A stretch of DNA of 10,508 nt from Candidatus Gottesmanbacteria bacterium. Lineage in GTDB: Bacteria > Patescibacteriota > Microgenomatia > UBA10105 > UBA927. Each line of letters opens with the position of its first letter. The stretch's first letter is position 1. Position numbers and translations under genes: made by a program. Positions 6,176 to 10,508 of this stretch are shown here, one piece after another. The notes below the pieces were generated by a model that saw nothing but the letters and a program-made list of their open reading frames with translations, did not search any database and had not been told where the DNA came from. The DNA lies in the NCBI GenBank assembly GCA_026396845.1, contig JAPLWC010000027.1, positions 1 through 10,508 on the forward strand. Reading direction: 5' to 3'.

Positions 6176-8125
6176 ATGGCTGCCACATACACGGTCAAAC
6201 AAGTCGCAGATATTCTAGGGTACAGCACCAATAGCATTTACACCTTTCTCAAGGAAAAACGCATCAAAGGAATACGGGTGGGTACGGGGAGATTCCGCAT
6301 TCCGCAGACTGAATTGAATCGGTTACTGCTCATTTCCAAGGGTCAAGCTACCAACGGTAAACAAACAGGCAATAGTGTCCCCATGACCGGCACATTGATG
6401 GCGCCGGATTCGGGAATTATTACACCGCATGAAGGTGCTCCGCCGTTTTTTCTTTCGATATTCGGCCGGGCCCACCTCGTGAGCGCAAATATCTTTGACT
6501 GGTTTATCGGTGTCGGGGCGATCATATCCGGTGTTGCGCTGTTTCTTTTTAACCAGACATTTGATGTCCTCCATATCCAGTCAGTCATGCCAATGATACA
6601 GGCGATACGGATTCTCCTTGTCGGCGGGGGAATAGGGATACTCCTCACCAATTTCACCCATGGCGCTCATAAGACATGGCACGGAGTATTCCACGGCGTC
6701 CTGGCAGTGGGGTTCACAGCCCTGACGATATTTTTGGCGATGACGCGGGACATCGATGCCGTGGGGATCTACGGGACACTGACAGTAGTCATCGCCCTCA
6801 CGATATTCGTCCGTTTAGGGAGAATTCTACCGTTTGTCCTGTATCTTACACTTTTGGCTGCTGTGGCGCCCATCGTGGCATTTGCCGCGCCCACGGATTC
6901 CCACGTGGCAGCGTTGGTCAACGCACTGAATGTGACGCCAGTAGTCATGGCGATAGGGTTATCGTGTCTCAGTTTCGGATTTATCATACTTCTTTGGCTG
7001 GGAATGTACAGGAATAAGGTGCTTTTCTTGGTTTGTTCGTATGCGGCGGCGGGTGTGTATTTCTTTCTGGGATATTTATTTGCACAAAATCAGTTCTGGT
7101 CCTGTGCGTTCTATTTCATGATCATCGCCCTCACGTGCATGTATCTGCCGTCATGGAGAGATCTCTCTATGAGCGGGAACAAAAAAGCACATACCCTTGC
7201 TATCGGCATGCTCGGAGCGCTTACGGCAGTGATCCTTATAGGTATTATGGTCATCTACGTCTGCCAGCTTAACGTCGTTGCCATCGTCAATCGGGAAGAT
7301 GCCCAGAAAGTGGATTTTGCCCGTACGGCGATGGAAACCGATATCGGGAGCGTTAAATCCACCGTAACAACCGCCTCCACAAATCCGACTCTCATTGCCG
7401 CGGTGAGTGAGAAGAATATGACGTCCCTCACGGATTTGAGCCGCATCATATTCGACAGCAGTGACAGTATCCGCCGGATCGTCTTCATAGATAAGAACGG
7501 CACAGGGATTTTCATGTACCCATTCGGAACATTTGACCAGACGGATTTATCGTTCCGCGATTACTTTATCCAGTCACGCGACACCGGCAAGCTCTATGTT
7601 TCCGATATTTTTGAAGCGCTTGCGGACAAATCACACCAGAAAGTCGTTACGATCTCAGCGCCGCTTCTCACCGCTGATAAGCAATTTTCCGGAGTACTCG
7701 CCGCATCTTTGGATCTCACTGCCATCAGCGCCCGCCTGCAAAAGATCGCGGCTGCGGATCGCGGAGAATATGTCGTGGTTCTGGACAGCCATGGAAAACG
7801 GATCATACATCCGACGCCCTCACTGATCGGTACGGATACGGAGCCGAACGATCCTGCACTGTTGGGCCTTCAGGGAAAGACAGGTGTGGCCCAAGGAGAA
7901 ACCTACGATGGCATTTATTCAATGATTGCGTATACGGGCATCGATTCCTCTCTCCATTGGGCGATTGCACTGAAGGCCCCTTTTAACAAGATCTATGCTC
8001 TTTCCAATACGGCAAACATCATCGTCGCGGGTTTTATCATCGGCTGTATCGTGGTTTCCGCGCTCATATTTCAGTTTAACTATGTCTTTAAGTTTAAGTC
8101 GGATCGTGGCGGAGGAAGTCCATGA
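6176..8125 (+). CDS. Membrane-tethered HTH regulator with extracytoplasmic double-Cache sensor
   Basis: A 649-residue protein with an unusual domain order. Residues 4-52 are an excisionase/MerR-like helix-turn-helix (HTH_17 type: YTVKQVADILGYSTNSIYTFLKEKRIKGIRVGTGRFRI). A polar linker (53-90) follows, then about eight membrane helices (roughly 103-126, 139-158, 168-190, 195-213, 217-238, 254-276, 281-303, 306-324), a ninth (339-364), a double-Cache ligand-binding domain (about 375-602) and a tenth helix (612-635) with a short charged tail. The Cache is recognised from DLSFRDYFIQSRDTGKLYVSDI (457-478) and GVLAASLDLTAIS (506-518). An even helix count and basic loops place the HTH and the tail inside and the Cache outside. 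No HAMP, kinase, GGDEF or chemotaxis domain is present, so the HTH is the only visible output. It is probably a one-component transcription regulator sensing a small extracellular ligand. GGGGA (6162-6166) is a weak, distant Shine-Dalgarno. Confidence 0.82.
   Translation: MAATYTVKQVADILGYSTNSIYTFLKEKRIKGIRVGTGRFRIPQTELNRLLLISKGQATNGKQTGNSVPMTGTLMAPDSGIITPHEGAPPFFLSIFGRAHLVSANIFDWFIGVGAIISGVALFLFNQTFDVLHIQSVMPMIQAIRILLVGGGIGILLTNFTHGAHKTWHGVFHGVLAVGFTALTIFLAMTRDIDAVGIYGTLTVVIALTIFVRLGRILPFVLYLTLLAAVAPIVAFAAPTDSHVAALVNALNVTPVVMAIGLSCLSFGFIILLWLGMYRNKVLFLVCSYAAAGVYFFLGYLFAQNQFWSCAFYFMIIALTCMYLPSWRDLSMSGNKKAHTLAIGMLGALTAVILIGIMVIYVCQLNVVAIVNREDAQKVDFARTAMETDIGSVKSTVTTASTNPTLIAAVSEKNMTSLTDLSRIIFDSSDSIRRIVFIDKNGTGIFMYPFGTFDQTDLSFRDYFIQSRDTGKLYVSDIFEALADKSHQKVVTISAPLLTADKQFSGVLAASLDLTAISARLQKIAAADRGEYVVVLDSHGKRIIHPTPSLIGTDTEPNDPALLGLQGKTGVAQGETYDGIYSMIAYTGIDSSLHWAIALKAPFNKIYALSNTANIIVAGFIIGCIVVSALIFQFNYVFKFKSDRGGGSP
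8111..8121 (+). promoter_or_regulatory. Strong ribosome-binding site that fixes the collagen-gene start
   Basis: GGAGGA (8111-8116) sits five bases before the ATG at 8122. The ATG overlaps the sensor stop as ATGA (8122-8125), the classic arrangement for translational coupling. It is the best Shine-Dalgarno in the window and decides the start of the next gene. Confidence 0.8.
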
Positions 8126-10508
8126 GGGCTATCCCCGCTGCCGGAGATCAAACGATTCCCCGCCTTTGGCGGGGTCTTGTCATTTTATTAGGGCGGCTTT
8201 TGTCGGCTTTCAAAACAAGAAATTACAAGTTTTTACCAGTTTGTACTAAAAATAGTACTGGTTCATACCACTTCATACAAGCACAAGCAGGCGCTGTTTC
8301 CGTCTTTGCATTGCTGTTTATTACCATCCTGGTGGCCATAGGCGTTGCGTTTGTCCGCAGTGGAGTGCAAATCCCGATGAAAATAACTTCCCCGGACCTG
8401 AGGCCGCCGCAAAAGAACGTTCCTGAGCCGGTGTCCAGTTTGACGGCAGATGTGTTTGCCAAGAGCGATTTTTCCGGGCCGTTTCTCGTGGTCGTTGCCC
8501 GAACGGACGGGTCATTTTCCTATGCGATTGTCGATCAGAGCGTGCTTACGGATGGTCATTTTGACGGGGACGTACTTTTGCATTATCCGAACGGGGATTA
8601 CGGCACCATGATGCAGCAAGCGGATAACTCCGTCCTGTTTATGACTAAAAAAGGGGGGCGGGAAACGGCGATCATCACCTATCCGCGCATCGGAGGCATA
8701 CAATTGCCGGATGAAACGGTGTTGCCGGTAGAATTCCGCGATGCGACCGTCCGCGACGGGGCGCTGGTTGGCGAGTTTCGTTTGTTTGAATATGCCGATA
8801 AAAAGCAGGTAACAGGGTATGTATCGCCGCGGGGCCAAATATCGCAGTTGACGGCCACACCGGCATTGACCTCGTCTGATCCGGCCACGTTACTAACGCA
8901 GCGGGAAGTACTCAAATTGTATTTCGACATACTCGGAGATGGCAACGTCAATGTATTGGGCGTCACGACGGATGTCAATAGCACTGAGGGATCATTGGGT
9001 GTTCAACCGGGCGGCGTGGTCTCCAGTGCCATCGTTGCCCAGAGAAATACGGATGACGGCACCGTCCGCCTGGTTTCAGCGCCAGGAGTCGCTGTGGCGG
9101 CGAACGTTAATTTAGCACAACTTCTTCCGCAGTTTACCAGTGTTGAGGGAGGGTTAACCCAACTGATTACCCAACTTGTTGCTCAGGGCGGGAATATTTC
9201 GGGAATCGGCGGTGCCGGCGCAACCGGTGCAACCGGTACGGCCGGTTCCGCAGGTGCGGCCGGGGCGTCAGGAACCGCAGGAGCTGCAGGAGCTGCCGGG
9301 ACAAACGGGCCAACAGGTGCAACTGGCGTAGGCCCGACCGGCGCAACCGGTGAAGCGGGAGCCGGAGGCGGCGGCGGCCCCACAGGTTCGACTGGAGCTA
9401 CCGGTGCCGCGGGTTCAAATGGTGAAGTAGGCCCCACGGGTTCAACCGGGAGTACCGGTGCAACCGGTGCTGCCGGGCCAACAGGTGCAACCGGAGCCGG
9501 CGGTCCCACAGGATCAACAGGCGCAACCGGAGCTACCGGAGCCAATGGCCCAACCGGAAGTACAGGCGCAACCGGAGCCACCGGAGCTGCCGGACCCACC
9601 GGGAGTACGGGATCAACGGGGGCAACCGGTGCTGCGGGCCCCTCAGGCTCAACGGGTTCAACCGGTGTTGGTGGTCCAACCGGTGCTACCGGAGCCAATG
9701 GGCCAACCGGACGCACAGGCGCAACCGGAGCCACCGGAGCTGCCGGACCAACCGGGAGTACGGGTTCAACCGGGGCAACCGGTGTGCAGGGTCCCACGGG
9801 AGCAACCGGCAGTACCGGCGTCACAGGAGGAAATGGTCCCACAGGCTCAACAGGAGCGACAGGTAGTGTCGGCGGGGGAGGGGCCGCAGGTCCCACAGGT
9901 ACAACCGGATCAACCGGCGCCACCGGAGCTAATGGCCCCACGGGATCTACAGGCTCAACCGGCGCAACCGGAACCAATGGTCCCACTGGGTCAACCGGAG
10001 CAACCGGAACCAATGGCCCCACAGGTTCAACCGGTTCAACCGGTGCAACCGGGGGTAATGGTACGTTAGGTCCAACCGGTGCTACCGGTGGAACAGGAAC
10101 TGCTGGTGGTGGCGAAGGCCCCACAGGTTCAACCGGATCTACCGGCGCCACCGGAGGAAACGGCCCCACCGGCTCGACCGGATCTACCGGCGCCACGGGA
10201 GCCAACGGGCCTACGGGAACGACCGGGGCAACCGGAGCCACCGGAACAGGAGGTCCCACCGGCTCAACCGGGAGTACGGGTGCTACCGGTGTTGCCGGAC
10301 CGACCGGTTCAACGGGTAGTACAGGAGCAACTGGAGCCAATGGTCCCACCGGTTCAACCGGAGCCACAGGAACTCAAGGAGGTGCAGGCGCAGGCGGTCC
10401 CACAGGCTCAACAGGGGCAACCGGAACTGCCGGGGATAATGGTAATGCCGGTCCGACCGGTGCTACCGGCGGAACCGGAACTGTAGGTGGCGGAGGATAT
10501 GGTCCAAC
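8122..10508 (+). CDS. Membrane-anchored collagen-like surface protein, 3' truncated by window edge
   Basis: The frame from ATG 8122 stays open to the window end (795 codons seen, no stop). Residues 1-53 are basic and would be cytoplasmic. Residues about 54-78 (AQAGAVSVFALLFITILVAI and on) form one membrane anchor, placing the rest outside. Residues 79-363 are an ectodomain I do not recognise, with strand-like segments (FLVVVARTDGSFSYAIVDQS; NSVLFMTKKGGRETAIITY) and a helical part before the stalk (LAQLLPQFTSVEGGLTQLITQLV). From residue 364 (9211) to the end are about 144 Gly-X-Y triplets, mostly GPT, GST, GAT and GAN, as in BclA-type exosporium and phage-tail collagens. Proline is mostly in X and threonine dominates Y, which suggests triple-helix fibres that may be O-glycosylated. 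A C-terminal head is expected downstream. It is translationally coupled to the upstream sensor, suggesting a surface fibre under its control. Confidence 0.88.
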   Translation, partial: MRAIPAAGDQTIPRLWRGLVILLGRLLSAFKTRNYKFLPVCTKNSTGSYHFIQAQAGAVSVFALLFITILVAIGVAFVRSGVQIPMKITSPDLRPPQKNVPEPVSSLTADVFAKSDFSGPFLVVVARTDGSFSYAIVDQSVLTDGHFDGDVLLHYPNGDYGTMMQQADNSVLFMTKKGGRETAIITYPRIGGIQLPDETVLPVEFRDATVRDGALVGEFRLFEYADKKQVTGYVSPRGQISQLTATPALTSSDPATLLTQREVLKLYFDILGDGNVNVLGVTTDVNSTEGSLGVQPGGVVSSAIVAQRNTDDGTVRLVSAPGVAVAANVNLAQLLPQFTSVEGGLTQLITQLVAQGGNISGIGGAGATGATGTAGSAGAAGASGTAGAAGAAGTNGPTGATGVGPTGATGEAGAGGGGGPTGSTGATGAAGSNGEVGPTGSTGSTGATGAAGPTGATGAGGPTGSTGATGATGANGPTGSTGATGATGAAGPTGSTGSTGATGAAGPSGSTGSTGVGGPTGATGANGPTGRTGATGATGAAGPTGSTGSTGATGVQGPTGATGSTGVTGGNGPTGSTGATGSVGGGGAAGPTGTTGSTGATGANGPTGSTGSTGATGTNGPTGSTGATGTNGPTGSTGSTGATGGNGTLGPTGATGGTGTAGGGEGPTGSTGSTGATGGNGPTGSTGSTGATGANGPTGTTGATGATGTGGPTGSTGSTGATGVAGPTGSTGSTGATGANGPTGSTGATGTQGGAGAGGPTGSTGATGTAGDNGNAGPTGATGGTGTVGGGGYGP
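8158..8186 (+). terminator. Hairpin with U-rich tail inside the first codons of the collagen gene (possible attenuator)
   Basis: CCCCGCC (8158-8164), loop TTT, GGCGGGG (8168-8174) form a perfect 7-bp G+C stem followed by TCTTGTCATTTT. This resembles an intrinsic terminator, although the T run is interrupted. It lies at codons 13-18 of the open frame, not between genes. It could reduce read-through into the collagen gene unless ribosomes are translating, or simply terminate part of the sensor transcripts. Confidence 0.5.
8220..8281 (+). repeat. Phased repeat element, copy B (5' end of collagen gene)
   Basis: Blocks AAATTACAAG, TTTTTACCAG, TTTGTACTAA, AAATAGTACTGG, TTCATACCAC and TTCATACAAG have lengths 10, 10, 10, 12, 10 and 10. 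They align block by block with copy A, which lies in opposite orientation. The first three blocks agree at about 23 of 30 positions and agreement fades in the last blocks. The element encodes residues ~34-53 of the collagen-like protein, just before the membrane anchor. It also contains the inverted repeats GTACTA/TAGTAC (8243-8258) and ACCAGT/ACTGGT (8235-8262). Confidence 0.7.
9211..10508 (+). repeat. Collagen-like minisatellite (9-nt Gly-X-Y units)
   Basis: About 1.3 kb of degenerate 9-nt units of the type GGN-NNN-ACN continue past the window end. Higher-order groups such as GPTGSTGATGAN recur with variation. The register is broken by two-residue Gly-X steps at 9325-9330 (GV), about 10111-10116 (GE) and 10495-10500 (GY), each directly before GPT. 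The absence of stop codons in other frames here is a by-product of the repeat. Confidence 0.9.

Noticed and set aside
6176..6340. Phage-type excisionase gene
   Set aside because: The HTH is continuous with a long membrane-Cache protein, and no integrase, attachment site or other phage gene is present.
8158..8186. End-of-operon terminator separating the sensor from the next gene
   Set aside because: The ATGA overlap and strong ribosome-binding site put the next gene's start upstream of the hairpin, so it is better read as an internal attenuator or partial terminator.
6097..8281. A transposon or integron cassette bounded by the inverted phased repeats
   Set aside because: No transposase or recombinase is encoded between them, I see no target-site duplication, and copy B lies inside a coding frame. 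I kept the repeat itself but not the mobile-element call.
8220..8281. Promoter region for a collagen gene starting downstream
   Set aside because: There is no in-frame ATG between 8122 and the membrane anchor; the next one is after the anchor. Starting later would remove the anchor, so I treat this as coding sequence carrying a repeat.
9183..10367. 394-codon minus-strand open frame rich in Pro-Val-Ala-Pro repeats
   Set aside because: It is the antisense shadow of the collagen Gly-X-Y array: GGN/ACN/CCN units rarely produce stop codons in any frame. The plus-strand frame gives a sensible anchored collagen-like protein with a strong ribosome-binding site.
9458..10486. Plus-strand Gln/Pro-rich open frames at 9458-10069 and 10079-10486
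   Set aside because: They are out-of-frame readings of the same collagen repeat, with no start signals.
9211..10508. CRISPR-like or other direct-repeat array
   Set aside because: The units are 9-nt degenerate coding triplet groups without conserved repeat/spacer alternation.

Overview
The window is a stretch of bacterial chromosome of roughly balanced base composition, with standard stop codons and tightly packed genes. I cannot assign a species. Three things are compatible with an ultrasmall-genome lineage such as Patescibacteria/CPR, but this is only a tentative inference: the short-period repeats that run into coding sequence, the diverged Fic relative, and starts placed directly at promoter -10 boxes. 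No stretch longer than about 300 bases lacks a gene.

Left part (1-5004): carbohydrate and cell-surface polymer genes. A 5'-truncated WecG/TagA/CpsF glycosyltransferase converges on an A/T-rich orphan gene on the minus strand. Three plus-strand glycosyltransferases follow: two GT4 enzymes and a GT5 glycogen synthase (glgA). Each of these three starts exactly 12 nt after the first base of a -10-like hexamer, which predicts leaderless mRNAs. A near-perfect CIRCE element (the HrcA heat-shock operator) lies between the second GT4 gene and glgA, an unexpected place for it.

Middle (5010-5945, minus strand): a Fic-fold protein with a C-terminal winged helix. The catalytic HPFxDGNGR motif and the inhibitory Ser/Thr-x-x-x-Glu motif are both eroded, so it is probably not an AMP-transferase and may have become a regulator.

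Right part (6176-10508): a two-gene unit. The first gene encodes an excisionase/MerR-like DNA-binding domain fused to about ten membrane helices, with an extracytoplasmic double-Cache sensor between the last two. It has no kinase, cyclase or chemotaxis output domain, so it reads as a membrane-tethered one-component regulator. Its stop overlaps the start of the next gene (ATGA), which encodes a membrane-anchored surface protein with a long Thr-rich collagen-like stalk that runs off the window.

A roughly 62-bp element made of six phased blocks (10-10-10-12-10-10 bp, core TACAAG) occurs twice in inverted orientation. One copy lies in the sensor's 5' leader and the other in the first codons of the collagen gene. 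This suggests either an operator for the sensor's HTH domain or an undescribed dispersed repeat. The sensor, collagen-fibre gene and paired arrays are the best candidate here for an undescribed system.
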